A stretch of DNA of 64,000 nucleotides from Phoronis australis (Eukaryota > Phoronida > Phoronidae), in NCBI GenBank assembly GCA_002633005.1, contig NMRA01000193.1, positions 506,736-570,735 of the forward strand, read 5' to 3'. The notes beneath the pieces are model-generated. The model did no database searches. It was given only the letters and a program-made list of their open reading frames with translations, and was not told where the DNA came from. Below are positions 11,359 through 23,485 of the stretch, in pieces. How positions within the stretch are numbered: position 1 is the stretch's first letter; each line of letters opens with the position of its first letter. Both the position numbers and the translations under genes were made by a program.

Positions 11359-11467
11359 ACCGCGTATTATGCTTGATACTATGGCCGCTTTCGGAATCCT
11401 GACCACAGCACCCACAATGCACCATTTTAACCTAATTTCAATATGGCGTCGCTGCAAATCCGCTATT

Positions 11468-13670
11468 CCCAATGATAAATGGACTCACATGACGGTAGAA
11501 TGCCCCATTATAGAATAACTATAAAGTTTTAAACATTTTACCAAGTAAACACGTTCTCACGGAGTCATGCTGTCCTCTACTCTTGTGAATTATCATGGAA
11601 TTGCGCTGCACATTAAGAAATGAGTATAAATAGTTTGGCTTATTGACGCACTTGCAATAATCTCCATTTAGACATGCAACTCATTAGAGACTAATGTACG
11701 AAGATTCTAACAACTGCAGTAAAAGTATAGACTTCCGGATCTTTGCGCTCGTTGGTCACTTTAAAAGCTTGCGTTATTCACACTACGTCAGAAAGTAGTC
11801 ATTTTCCGGTCACACAAATTTCATACCGATCGTGCACATGCTTTTTGTTAAAGAACTAGACCGTACTTCCAACATCGAATCACTTTCGCTCCTTCCTCAA
11901 TCGTTGCTTATGTCTTTATCGCATTGTTATTTTTCAATTATCAAGCTGTATATCCCCATTTCCTACACTTACGCACGTGGGATTATGGAGTTTGCAAGTT
12001 CCCTAAGTGCAAACACATTTTTTTGCTGAATGAATCGTCAGCCCTTCTTGTTGTTGAATGAGACACTGCTTGGTGTGTGAAATTTCTCAAAAGGCAATAA
12101 GTCTGTACAAGCTTAGGACTTTTCCTAATTTGAAAAGCAAACAGTCAAAATGCATTTTCAACAATGATGATTAGTAATGTTTTAAAATCTACTTTACATT
12201 TTATATTTGGTATAGTCTCGTTTACTTACTAGTTGTTTGTATTCATATTTAACGCGAGACAGTTTTCCTAAATGCCACCAGGCGTCAAATACAACATGAT
12301 TATCACTTTCATTGTTATCTGTATTGATTACCAACTTTGAAAAAAAGTGATGATTTTAGGATTTTGTTTTATATCTCTTATCAAATGTGTTGAAAAGTTA
12401 ACATCCTATACCCAGCATAGGTGATGATTTCGGGCTGAAGAGCAAACGGTGTTCTTTGATAAAAAAGAAATACATGCTTCATTATACACTAATTTTAATT
12501 TTGAATCACTTGCAAAAGACCATTATAGCTTAAATATTGAAGTTTGATTCTTAACTGGTATCTTAGCCACAACAAACTGTTTTTAAACTGCGTGTTTAAA
12601 TTTCAATATTAAAATATTAAAAATTTAGACGCGCACAAAATCTGTTGTTCTGTCATACGCTTTTTCTTCCCTTCATTAGTGTTGCAGTACTGATTTATCA
12701 TATTTTGAAAGATTTTGGAAGACTTACGTTGTGTTCTATTTCTCGTGTGCGCCAAAGGCGAGCTTCCGTATTTTGTTCACTGAAAAATCGAAGATCCAGG
12801 ATTAAATTGTATTATGCATTTTTGTATCGGGCAGCTGTTACAAGGTGTGCCTATACAAGAACGTATGTCCTTCCGAGTGTACAAGAGGACTTTGAGAAAG
12901 ATTGAATCCGCACAAGCTATTGTAATGTTAATAGCACTTGCATAACGAAAAATTTCCGTCAATATACACGTTTGAAAAATCTATGTAGAAAGTTTCAGAT
13001 GAAATTTTGAATGGGAAACCCATCTTGGGACATTCGTATATGAGGTTTCTCGCGGAGTTATTCGCAATTATGCAATTAACGTTATCCGAAATAAAAAATT
13101 CGCCACGAATTTCCAGATCCACATGATGATGGATGTTTCGTGCTTCAATTTTCTGCTGCAGCTGTCAAAAACGACGAGAATGGAATGATTCTTCTACCTT
13201 TTTATTTTACCAGCGTAAATAGTTTCAGTGACGCAGTGGTGGCGTAACTCCCCGTACACGCAGCCCACCGCCTTTTTCCTTTTCGGTTAGAATACACTCA
13301 CCGTAACTTAGTCTTTATAAGTTCCGAATGTACGCCCTGGACTTATCTGCAGAAACTCCGGTACTTGACTTGAATCAAAAGCATACCCTTACATTGATAA
13401 TACAAAGTACGATCTCCAGGAAAATACACCTATGCGCCAAACGGACTTTGCTTCAAAGAAAAAGTGCATCCTAAATCTCGATATTGTACATTTTTAAATT
13501 AGGAGGCATGCGCACATGATGGGACTGACGTAATGAGTAAAGTGCTGAGAAACGAGGTTTTCGGAGCATTTTATGGTGTAATAATATCCTGCACTGAGGT
13601 TTCCGTATCCTGGTTCAAAGAATGAATGTTTCATGTACATGCATTAGTCTAAGGATAAGTACACACACTA
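11468..13670. other. Unassigned intergenic sequence
   Basis: AT-rich, without a recognisable gene. Short open frames (11,832-12,029 plus; 12,645-12,905 plus; 12,928-13,122 minus) show no domain, splice context or codon bias I can use. A stretch at 13,210-13,310 weakly resembles the tandem units at 13,904-14,070. Confidence 0.4.
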
Positions 13671-13680
13671 TGCAGGTCAA

Positions 13681-13725
13681 ATCACAGTTAATAGATCACC
13701 GGTTCGAGTCCCGGTCGGGTAAACA
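13681..13725 (+). repeat. tRNA-derived fragment (T-arm / B box) of a SINE-like repeat
   Basis: Reads accggttcgagtcccggt: a good T-stem and loop and a B-box (ggttcgagtcc). No matching acceptor stem or D-arm precedes it, so this is a tRNA-derived SINE remnant and not a tRNA gene. Confidence 0.45.
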
Positions 13726-13903
13726 ATTTTTCAGACTTAACTTTAGGTCACATGATGTTACCAATGTACCGCGTGTATAACACTAATAGATCTTATTGAT
13801 GTATGACAACACGTTGGTTCATAACAACACAATTACATTAGTCTATACAGTCGGAAAAGTGTTAGTGGAATCGCTTATTTAAACGTTTGTAAATGCAGTG
13901 CTG

Positions 13904-14070
13904 TAGTGGGGCTTAGGCGCACGTAGGCGCAGCCAACCACCTTTTGGCATTTAAAAGTAGCGCCTACGCACCGTAAGTTACGTTATACTGGGGCGTAGGC
14001 GCAGCCAACCATCTTTTTACATCTCAACGCAACGCCTATGCACAGTAAGTGACGGTATAGTGGGGCGTAG
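13904..14070. repeat. Tandem repeat of about 75-83 bp, 2+ copies, each with inverted aggcgc/gcgcct arms
   Basis: Units start gtggggc(g/t)taggcgc...gcagccaacca and end accgtaagt..acg..ata (13,904-13,986 and 13,988-14,060), with a third partial start after 14,059. Within each unit gtaggcgca near the left is mirrored by t(g/a)cg(t/c)aggcg(c/t)-like sequence near the right, so each unit can fold back. No coding potential. Confidence 0.6.
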
Positions 14071-16770
14071 TCTTGATACAATAGCTTACGGTACCGATGC
14101 ACTGCTGCGCTGACGACAGCATTATTGCCGAATTTACCGGCGCTCGTGCCCATAACGATTATGGTGTCAAACTATAGACGGATTACAGAGGACCGAAACG
14201 CCCCGAGGACACACTCCACGAGCGACTAAAAATGCCGCCAGCAAATCGTTTCTGGGCATTACGCGCCTATTTACCTTTAAAATTGTGTTTGGGTCACCTT
14301 CAGAGAACGCTTGGAATGAACGCAGAGCTTTGTCTTCATATATGTGTGGTTGAACCCCTTCCTGAGACATTCCAAATTCGCCACATGACTTCAGACTCGA
14401 AGTAAATACCCACTCGTGAGTCAAAATATAGGCCTACATGTTTATGAATCTGAGTTTGCGAATTGAATGCCCTTTTAAAATTCAGTGCTCAAGGTGATAC
14501 GGTGGGCATTGAGCGTCTACTTACCTCTAATTTTACCATTACAGTACTGTGTAAATGTCAATGAAGTAACATCTGTTCGTTGAGAACCGCAATTTGTAGA
14601 GCATCAGTATGTATTTGTAGTCTCTAGTTAAATTTGAAGTGTTACATTATTAAGAACACTTTAGGAGGCTCAAAAATTTGGAATTCCAAACTGGGATAAA
14701 ATGTCGTAATTTCCGTTGTTGTAGAAGAACCGTGCATTCTTGTATCCCGCTTGATTTTCTTTAACACGCTAAAAGTTAAGCTCATTTGAGATCCAGCCCA
14801 GTCATACAATCACGGCAAATCATGGGCATGAAGTCGTCTATTATTTCAGAGCTTTTAAGTACTTTTGACTGACAATCAAAAAAGTACCAACCACTTACCA
14901 AATTCTGTAACACATCCATCAGTTCAGGTTGTCATTGTGCACTCTGACTAATTCGCGTTTGAATTCTATGTTGACACGCTGGCCACAAGGGGACTTATCT
15001 GTCTCTAAATATTTAGCAATACTCTCGATTGGGAGTAATTACTTAACAACAAGTTATTTAAATATAAAACATTTGTAAGTAATAATATAGCAATCAATTA
15101 ACTAATTCAGTAAGTGCACATATATTTTTCTTTTTCCTAACGATGTAATAAGTGGCTTTCTACCATTAGCCGTAATAGCCTCACCACTCCCTTTCTTGTT
15201 TTTAAAGTGAATAACAAAAATATGGAAACCATACGCGTCTAGACTCGTGTTCCAGAACTTTATCAACAGATCATTTTTCAATTTTTTTGTGCACCACTTC
15301 TGCCACAGTTGTTATGAAAATATCTTGAGCTGTAGTGCAGTGTTGTTTTTGAATCACATCACTGTTCACTTGGAAAAATCAGATAAAAATTATAATAACA
15401 GATATCAGATGAAATGTTACATCGGTTAAGTGGAAGGTTAAGACAACGGTCGATAAGAGAGTACGGTCACTTCTAACGGGAAGAGTGGTAGAACAAATTT
15501 TTTATTCCTTCTCAAAATGCACACTTAGATAACCAACGTTCACTGAACAGATTTGCATTCAAGTTGTATTGAACTGTACATCAAGTACTAAAACGTCGGT
15601 CATTAAGACGACATTTGTAAAAAATATTATATTAGCCTCTTTAAACAACAATGGCTTCCATAATTTTTATGTTGCAAGTTTGATATAAACGCCGTGTAGA
15701 GTCACATATTATAGACCTATTTTTGTTTGACTTTATCACTAATTTTCACTTTTATTCCATTCCATCATCTATACAGGGTGGGAACGATTCCATTGACACG
15801 CGTCAATTTTGGTCAAGATATTATTCGTTGGTTTACAATAGCCAACGAAAGTGTCCATAGTAATTTACATGACGTAATAGATATGTGAAATCACCAGAAA
15901 CCTATGCCTCTAACAAATTTAGAACCTGTGTAATGATGGTAATACAGTGGCGATCAGTTCCGTATCCCGGCGATATTTCGACATTTTTAATCCAAGATGA
16001 AAGCTCATCGGACACCAAGGAAAACCCTAAACGTGTTTGCTTGCAACTAAGTTGACCCTTAAACAAGTATACCTAGCAGTGTTTGGATAACGTAATATCC
16101 ACCGGTCGACAAAATGTAATCTGGACCCAGTGAGGCTGATGACTGTTTTTCGCATTCGGATTATTTTGATGTTTGTATCCTATACAGTCAATATTGTGAT
16201 CCGGAGTAAAATTCGTGTCGCAGCAAAGAATTACGAAATCTGAATTACAATCCGTAACCATTTGAAGCATAAATATAAGCTAGTGTGACCACGATTCGAT
16301 TTTCAATAATGTCTGTATAAGTACTATAGGTTTCTTTTGTGATTATTATGGATTTTATCAACTTCATATTCAAAATTATTTATAAAGGTAAATACATGTA
16401 AAAAGGGCGAACGTTGATGCCTCATCAACTTTGGACTTCATCTAGATCCGATTCATCAGTCGACGGATGTGAAAGCACTTCTTTTCAACCATGAATTAGT
16501 ATTTAAAAGAACGAAAATGTTTTACAATCATTTATTTTAGTGACCTGTAGTAATTACTACCCACCCACAACTTGGGCTTATAAGTCACCATTTATTTCCA
16601 AAGAGAACGACGTGCAGCTCGTGACAAAAAAACTTTCGTCAAATGACAAGCGGGAAAAGCTCATTCATTTATTTTTAGTGGCCAATTATAGCCGGATTCG
16701 AGTATTATTCAGAGTGTCACACAAAAACCTGTGTTTACAAGTTGAGAATTGATCAGGACAGGATCAAAAA
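14071..16770. other. Unassigned intergenic sequence
   Basis: No gene recognised. An 85-codon minus-strand frame (14,167-14,424) has a protein-like composition but no known motif. A tacagggtg sequence at about 15,773 resembles a DNA-transposon terminus, but I found no partner end. Confidence 0.35.
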
Positions 16771-16771
16771 T

Positions 16772-17016
16772 AATGTGGACTAATATGAAACAATGTGGAT
16801 TATAGTTGTGAAATCATGTGGACCAATACAAAATGATGGGGACTAATATGAAATGATGTGGACTATTGCGAAAGGTTGTGAACTAATAGGAAATGATGTG
16901 GACTAATGTGAAATTGTGTGGATTATTGTGAAGTGATGTGGACCAATGGGAAGTTAAATGGACTAACGTGAAATAACGTGGACTAATGCGAAATGATGTG
17001 GACTAGTATGAAATCC
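16772..17016. repeat. Minisatellite, about 20-bp unit, about 12 copies
   Basis: Diverged head-to-tail copies of approximately gatgtggactaatatgaaa fill the interval. Unit length varies by one or two bases and substitutions are scattered, indicating an old array. The frame is not open throughout. Confidence 0.85.
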
Positions 17017-17854
17017 AGTGACCTAAATGATACGTTTGTTGTGGAAAACGAAAGGTAAGCATGGTCTCCACACGTTTTCATCAAAATATTCGACACTAGG
17101 TAAACGTAACCTGAAAATAATAAAGTAGACTAGTGTATCTAAGTAACTAATGTTGTTTTTCACATTTCCTCCAATGTCGAATATCGCTCTTTTTGCCGAG
17201 AAATGCGAGTAAAACGGTATAGATATTGTGTGCCTATGGTGAAAATTCGTAGAACTTTGATTAGGGAGTGACACAAAAATATAGAGGCTTCCGCGACCAC
17301 GGCACAGCACACGTCTTATTTAATATGCTAATCTGTTATGAACGGACTTTGTGACGTCTTCCAGAGTTTTTATTTGCAAATTCCCGTTCATTATAACAAC
17401 ATCTGCAAAACATTTTATTTTACACCAAAGAATAAAATCACATCAATTTACCAGGAAATCGAATCAATATGTTCTGGTACAAAAGCAGATACTGATGATG
17501 AGATCAGTGTACATAAAATAAAAGCAAATTAATAGATAAAATATAAACCTACAAACAGAAAACGGCCCAATAGACATTAAATACAAACTTACAGGTAAGC
17601 CAACATCGTTACCAGCAGAACAGAATGAAAATACCACGATCGATGACGTTTCCGCTAATGCACTTAACGAGACTACAAACGAGCTACAAACTATAGGCGA
17701 CTGAAACTTGCGTTTAACACAAAGCATTATTCTTCACAAGTATTTCACGTTATAAATACAAGTAACTGTAGTATTACATTGCAAAGCAGGCGTCATACGC
17801 TAATTTCTCACATGACCTGGAATGTATTACTACGCGACAAGTTAATAACACCGA
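17017..17854. other. Unassigned intergenic sequence
   Basis: Short overlapping open frames on both strands (60-95 codons) have no recognisable domain. No repeat was seen. Confidence 0.4.
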
Positions 17855-18715
17855 TTATACCACAATATTAGCGTCAAATGGCAGATACAACCGTGTAATA
17901 ACCCATAAAGTTATCTCACTAGTGAGATAACGATTTGGCGGGAAACCGAGGACGGAGTCGAACCAGGGACCCTGGAATTGCTGGTCGCCGACTTTACCAT
18001 TACACTATGCAGCGACTGACGTCATCAAGAGTGAAAATAGAATAATCGCACGTTCAACAAACCGCATTGTACTGTACTTATACGCTACGAAAAATAAGAC
18101 ACATAATTTCCATAAAAATGATATCTTAATTTAGTGAAAATTTTCTCTCATGTCCTCTTACGTGTAAATCAACGATCTCCAGTTTGAATGCGGGTATCGT
18201 CTCGTCAGGATCTTTGCCTTGAGAATTATATTCAGTTACCAGTGGTAACCTACTTTAGCAGACGATAACTTCCCGGTCGAAGCTTAGCGTGAAAAAACGT
18301 GTTTTAAGCTATAATAGTTGGTAAACCTTAATTTATAAATTCAATTTATTTCTATTATATTTAAGTTTTCAATTGGTTTTGAGTAAAAGCATTGTTTTAC
18401 AAAAATATCTCGGCTTTTCTTAAAAGGTCACGACCTCCGACCCCGGGCCTCTGACATAGAAAGTAGTTACAAAGCCGAGGCGAATCGAGAAAGGTAGATC
18501 GATTCATTGCAATGTTTCTCGTTCAGTATGTGGTATAAATAGATTATTACATGTTCTCAGTCGTTATTCCCCTTATCTAGAGCCCTCGTGGATTTTGTAG
18601 AATTATCACCCTCGGTGCTAACGCCCCTCGGGCGATAATTCTCCAAAATCCACTCGGGCTCTAGATAACGGGGGATAACGACTTTATCATGTAATAATCT
18701 ATATATATTACATGG
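17855..18715 (-). mobile_element. Composite repeat copy S1: hairpin head plus tRNA-like tail
   Basis: Read on the minus strand this is collinear with the plus-strand copy at 58,572-60,472. In order it has a 162-bp hairpin, a segment with cacatact...aacgagaaacattg, a taagcttcgaccggg block, a taggttaccact block, then a tRNA-like region (A box tagtgtaatggtaaag, B box ggttcgactcc, about 18,015-17,935). It ends beyond a 22-bp palindrome, gttatctcac|tagtgagataac. The family therefore carries an apparent pol III promoter. It may be a SINE fused to, or inserted next to, a fold-back element. Confidence 0.65.
18540..18701. repeat. Long imperfect hairpin (fold-back / MITE), copy 1
   Basis: Arms of about 75 bases: tagattattacatg...ttatctagagccc...tggattttg(t/g)agaattatc on the left is mirrored on the right, around a loop near ggtgctaacgcccc. 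A closely matching copy sits at 58,586-58,748. Confidence 0.85.
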
Positions 18716-20054
18716 GCGAATCACATAGTAGTGCAAAGTAGAAATCCATACGCCTTACGTTTCATCGTCTGCAAAACAACGAAACGCGCGGCAACCAAAC
18801 AATGCCGGAATTCTGTAAAGGTGACAAGGTTATGATTGATAAATCGGTTGTCGCAACTGTACGTATTCCAGGACCGAAAGACATGCAAACAACGTTTTGC
18901 CCATGTCATAAACCCGAGACTCGTGTAGGATTCTCTATATCTCTTCCATGCTTTCTTTGTAGCAGACAAAGGTCGATGGAGCTTTGCACACACCAGGGAG
19001 ATCAAAATGGTCTTCATATCATTTTCCTTACTTGCAGTTTAGAGTGGACGAGTAACATGACTGTTGCGGTAACGAATAATGTAATTTGGAATTGACCGTC
19101 GTTTATAATTAGACAACCTACATAATTTGCAGCTGTTCAAGGAAGACAGCAGTGAAAATCGATAATCATCGAACAATTTTCGCTTGTTTTCACCATGGTG
19201 TTAATTACACCACTTAATACTTATAGTGTACGAATCTATTCAAGCAAGTCCTAGGAACTCGACCCCTTTAGTACAAATAAATTTGTGCAATTTATTTAAA
19301 GTAGCTTGTTAAATACGAAAATCGAATAAGACGTAGTACTCTCATAAACTCGGTCTCATGATATTCCTTACCGAGGTATGAATCTATTACCGTTACAAAC
19401 AAGAACATCAATACCACCAACGACTCAAGAAAACGCTTTACTGTTGATTGCATTGGAAAAGGGCGCATGTTTGGCGCATTGCATGCGACTTGATTCGGAA
19501 ACGGGAATGTAAACCTATGAGCTAGAGTAAATACTATAAAAACCGATTTTCGTTTTTTATTCAGATGAACTGGACAAAATGTTGCTTTAAAAAGTATTTT
19601 GATTCGCACTAACACCAAATTAGTCTTTATATCCAATTAACGGAAGTATCCTCAGAGCTTCAAACGTGCTGACCTTTCAAAAACGTGACTTAAAATTGAC
19701 GTCCATAATCTGCACAACCCAAGTAAACAACCATCTCTGAAAGTTACATTAGGTCGAACCTTAGCGGAGAAAATTATATATTTATTATATTTTTGTTTAA
19801 ATTAATTTTGTTTATTATTTATCTCGAGCAACGGAAGTAAAACGCCATTAGTTAAAGCTTAATGGTTACTTGCCATTGCTTTTGATGCCTATATTTCATG
19901 TGGAAATAACTCTACCAGATATCAGTATGATAAGTCACGTCAGTGTTGGCTTTCGAAGTACGCGGATTGGAAAATAGCATCCAAGACATTCTGATTGGCT
20001 GATGCTGTGAAATGCATGGGAGAACTGGTCTATCTCACGTTCACGCTGCACACT
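18716..20054. other. Unassigned intergenic sequence
   Basis: Overlapping open frames of about 97 codons on both strands at 18,721-19,095 and one of 114 codons at 19,292-19,636 (minus) show no domain I recognise. No repeat was seen. Confidence 0.35.
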
Positions 20055-20112
20055 CTAACTAACGAGACAAACGCAAAAGTTTTTAAACTTTTGCGTTTGT
20101 CTCGTTAGTTAG
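20055..20112. repeat. Perfect 58-bp palindrome
   Basis: Two perfect 28-base arms, starting ctaactaacgagacaaac and ending caaaagttt, flank a two-base tt centre. No mismatch was found. It could extrude as a cruciform or be transcribed as a hairpin. No flanking duplication was seen. Confidence 0.95.
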
Positions 20113-20123
20113 CTAGGTGGCAC

Positions 20124-20610
20124 AGCAATCGGATCCGTACGAAAGTCGTCGTCATCCTTCGTTCTATTCGTAAGATCATATCTTCCAAATCCCATAAAAT
20201 GTTTTATGAGATGCCGCAAATGACGGGCGTCTATACCAGGCAGACGGATGCCGGACAGACAGAGATAGATGGCAACAATATGCGCCCGTATAAATTTATA
20301 TATACGTGGACCAATGATGTTGCCACTAGGGGCGGAACAGTAGTAACCTCTGGGGTAGCGTCGTCTCCCTTATAAGAAAAAACAATTTCATAAAAACTCT
20401 ACCAGTGACTTGATAGATATAGGTGCATACAAAAAGCTTAACATTTTCACTAGCAGTCAGACCCGTCCGCAAATCGTCGCCATCCGTTGTATATTCTTTC
20501 AAATTCCATAAAGTGTTTAATAGAATACAGCAAAAGATGGCAGACAGACAGATGCCTGACAGGCGGAGATGACGGCAATATACTCCCGCATTTACACATA
20601 AAAGGCACCT
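20124..20610. repeat. Diverged direct repeat pair, about 150-170 bp each
   Basis: 20,124-20,300 and 20,455-20,610 share an order of blocks: a cgtacgaaagtcgtcgtcatcc-like start, (a)atcccataaa(a)tgtttta, gcaaa(t/a)ga(c/t)gg, cagacggatgcc/cagacagatgcc, gacagacagag/gacaggcggag and caatat..cgccc/ctccc. The copies are roughly 70-80% similar by eye. Confidence 0.55.
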
Positions 20611-21149
20611 GAAACAGCTGACTGACATGACAGTGTAAACGTGAACGAAGTCTTGCATTCTACAAAATATCTAAACCGCCCGTCAGTCACACCCCTGTGT
20701 TGATATAAGATGAGATAGGATTTAATGTTACGTAGAATGAGAAAAGTTCAATACACAATTCATAATACGTGTTTTTGGAAACATTGACTGAGCTACCTGA
20801 TGCAAGATGTACTCTGTGCAATTTAGTAAATAGTAGAGATAATGAAGATATAATGCCACTTATTAACAAACTGGCTATCCATATTGATCATGCGTATCAT
20901 ATTTTATATCAAAAGCGGGCATATCTACTCCTAGTGAAACTTCAATATTCCTTACGACGGCATTAAGAGTTTTGTTAAGTAAAGATCGAGCCTGAGTCAC
21001 GTAGGCACAAGAATCTCGCAAAGGAGACTGTAGTCTAGTAGCTAGAAATGGGTACTTAGAAATTCTTGTTTTTTTTCTGTTTCATGTATAGGTGCCTCCC
21101 CTGAAGCGCTTTAGCTGGCTTGTAATCTTGACAACTTTGAAATTTTTTA
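20611..21149. other. Unassigned intergenic sequence
   Basis: Only short frames without recognisable motifs. No repeat identified. Confidence 0.4.
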
Positions 21150-21805
21150 GATATGAAAATTAATGCCGCTATTATGCAAAATTATATTTTTGCTTATAAC
21201 TTCCCCATCAAGCTCTTCAGGTTGATTATTTTGTTTTCACCAATGTTTCTATGGTCAGTGAATTTATGGAGCTACTTGGGAAGTGGATACATCGAGACTT
21301 TGCATATATTATGCCAATTAAAACGATTAATGAAAATGCTACTTGTGCTTATAGCTTCGGTATCAAGTTATACATGTCAAAGTATATTGATATTTTCACC
21401 CAACTTGATATGGACAGCGAATTTAATGGAGCCGCTTTGAAGGTGGATACATCGAAAATTTGCATCAATTATGCAAACTGAGGGAGCCATTTTTGAAAGT
21501 TCTACTTGTGTATTTAGCTGCAGTATCAGGCACCACATGCAAATTTTATTGATAATTACGCACTTGTTTCTGCGATCCGTAAATTTGATGAGATATGTTT
21601 ATTGGTTATTGCATGATAGACAAATTCGCATAATTTATGAAAATAATGGACGCCATTATTTAATATTCTGTTTCTGTTCATAACTTTCATACAGGGCACT
21701 ACATGTAGATTATTTTGATATTCGCACCCATGATTTTGTGGACAATGAATGTAATGAAATCAGTTCGCAGATAATTACCTCATGAATTTGCATAATTCGT
21801 GTACA
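21150..21805. repeat. Diverged satellite, about 160-bp unit, four copies
   Basis: Unit boundaries lie near 21,150, 21,319, 21,476 and 21,640. Shared landmarks per unit are aaaattaatg..gc(t/c)a, actt(g/c)tg..tatagct/taactt, a tattttgatattttcaccca-like block, gt(g/a)aattta(t/a)ggagc, and an end like tttgcat(a/c)a(a/t)ttatgc. Similarity is moderate, so the array is old. Confidence 0.65.
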
Positions 21806-23485
21806 TTGTGACCAGCAACAGTAGTTTGACTCATCGTTTTGGTTACAGCACTTCATGAATTGAGGCTTTTGCGTGACTGTACTATCCGAAATAAGATGTG
21901 GAATCATTTTCAGAAGTGTGTTCTGGGTAATTGTCTCACTCTCATCGAAGTCGCTAAGATCACATACAGTGATATTCATACATAGCTTTGCTTTCACAAC
22001 TACAGCATCAAGCTTAACAAACTTAAAAGACTTGCTTGAAAAATTTCCATAGTCAACAACTGATGCACAACGTGGCATACTTAAAGCCTAATTTCAACGG
22101 AATTTTGTTATTTTAGATACACTGGACTAAAAAAGTAGTCCTAGCAAATCCTTAGCTAAATAAGAAAAAGCGAGTTTAATGACGCAAATAGGTGAAGCTA
22201 CCTTTTTCGTGTCATACAGCGTCACCGCCAGATCCCAGTACAAACAACACAAGTCCGATAATAGTTGTATTGAATAGGGGTCTGAATATACCACCTTTAC
22301 GAGCGGGTGATTCTTGCGGTGTCTTTGACGTAGATAAAAGGAAACCAATAGGCCTAACAGTTCGTTATATTCGACAATTTATGGCACTAAGGGGCTCAGA
22401 GCGATGCTCTTAACATACTACAGGAGCTAAATTTGCAGATGTTATCGTTCACGATAGACGGCTTTCAAACATCACTTTTCACTTTTCATCAGTTTATCAA
22501 ACATTTGTTTGTCTGAAAGCTGTCCTCAAAAGTTTTGAGAAGTGTCATAAAGACCTGGAGATGTCCGTGTTTACTAATTTTGACAAGCATGCATATTGTC
22601 AGGAAGCCATTACCAGTTTTGTTAATGTCTTCATGATATTATCAATTACACTAAATTAAATTAAATTATCATCGTCACAAATGTGACTAGGCAGCTGCAT
22701 CTCAGCCCGTACCTTCATAAAAGTGTCATAACCTGTCAGAACATTAAGCTTTAGGTGCCTCGTTTAGCTGGCTAAAAGTAACAATCAAATTCCGAGTAGG
22801 CATTTCACCGTCATAAATATGTCTCGTGAAGGGATTCTATTTCCGTGACCAGCAAAAAATGAGAGACTCGAGTCGGCAACGGAAAGGAATCCTGTCACGG
22901 AGACCGTATTTTAAAAGAATTATGAAACAGAAAAAAATTACAAAATTTAACTGCACAAGAAAATTATAGCAGTATTAAGAAGGTAAAATGCGTTTTATAT
23001 ATTTTACATTATGTTATACTGCATTACACGATGCTATCAAAATAGAAAAGTTGATAAACACCAGAATATTCTGTAGAGATTTATATTTATTTGGAGACAT
23101 TATATTATTGTATGATTTTATGCTAATTCCATCGAATTATGAAAAACGTTCGTATAATCCAGTAGTTTCCAGTCTAATGTTGAAGGTTTGGCTATTACAG
23201 ACAAATTTATAGAATAAACGAAATTTACTGACTTGATAAACGAAAGAGCAGATTTCACCACGGAAATCGTCATCGTTGCAAATTGAAAATCATATCTATC
23301 AGTGTAATCAAAAAGTCAAGCTATACCCTTCTCATTTCAACAAAATCATCTTAAATGTCTGAGGGTGGTCTACTTTCAGTGTACATAATGCAACTACACA
23401 CAATTTTGTAGGCTGGAAGTCACCTTGTATGCATCAGTTACGTCACTGCAACTCAACTATCTGTCGTACTGGTTTTGCTGCTAAC
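21806..23485. other. Unassigned intergenic sequence
   Basis: No gene or clear repeat. Short frames near 21,710-22,078 (minus) and 22,192-22,413 (plus) have no recognisable motif. Confidence 0.4.

Larger units (their letters stand above)
9964..11467 (-). mobile_element. P-like (THAP) DNA transposon, internally deleted, with nested insertion
   Basis: Perfect 18-bp terminal inverted repeats, aatagcggatttgcagcg, lie at 9,964-9,981 and inverted at 11,450-11,467. The element carries a THAP-domain ORF on the minus strand but no catalytic domain, so it is a non-autonomous derivative. A related element in the opposite orientation lies at 59,087-60,161 with near-identical termini and matching subterminal sequence. 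No convincing target duplication is visible in the flanks. Assignment to the P superfamily rests on the THAP domain; other superfamilies also carry THAP domains. Confidence 0.75.

Noticed and set aside
16772-17016. CRISPR-like array
   Set aside because: Continuous 20-bp tandem units without unique spacers, in an intron-bearing animal genome.
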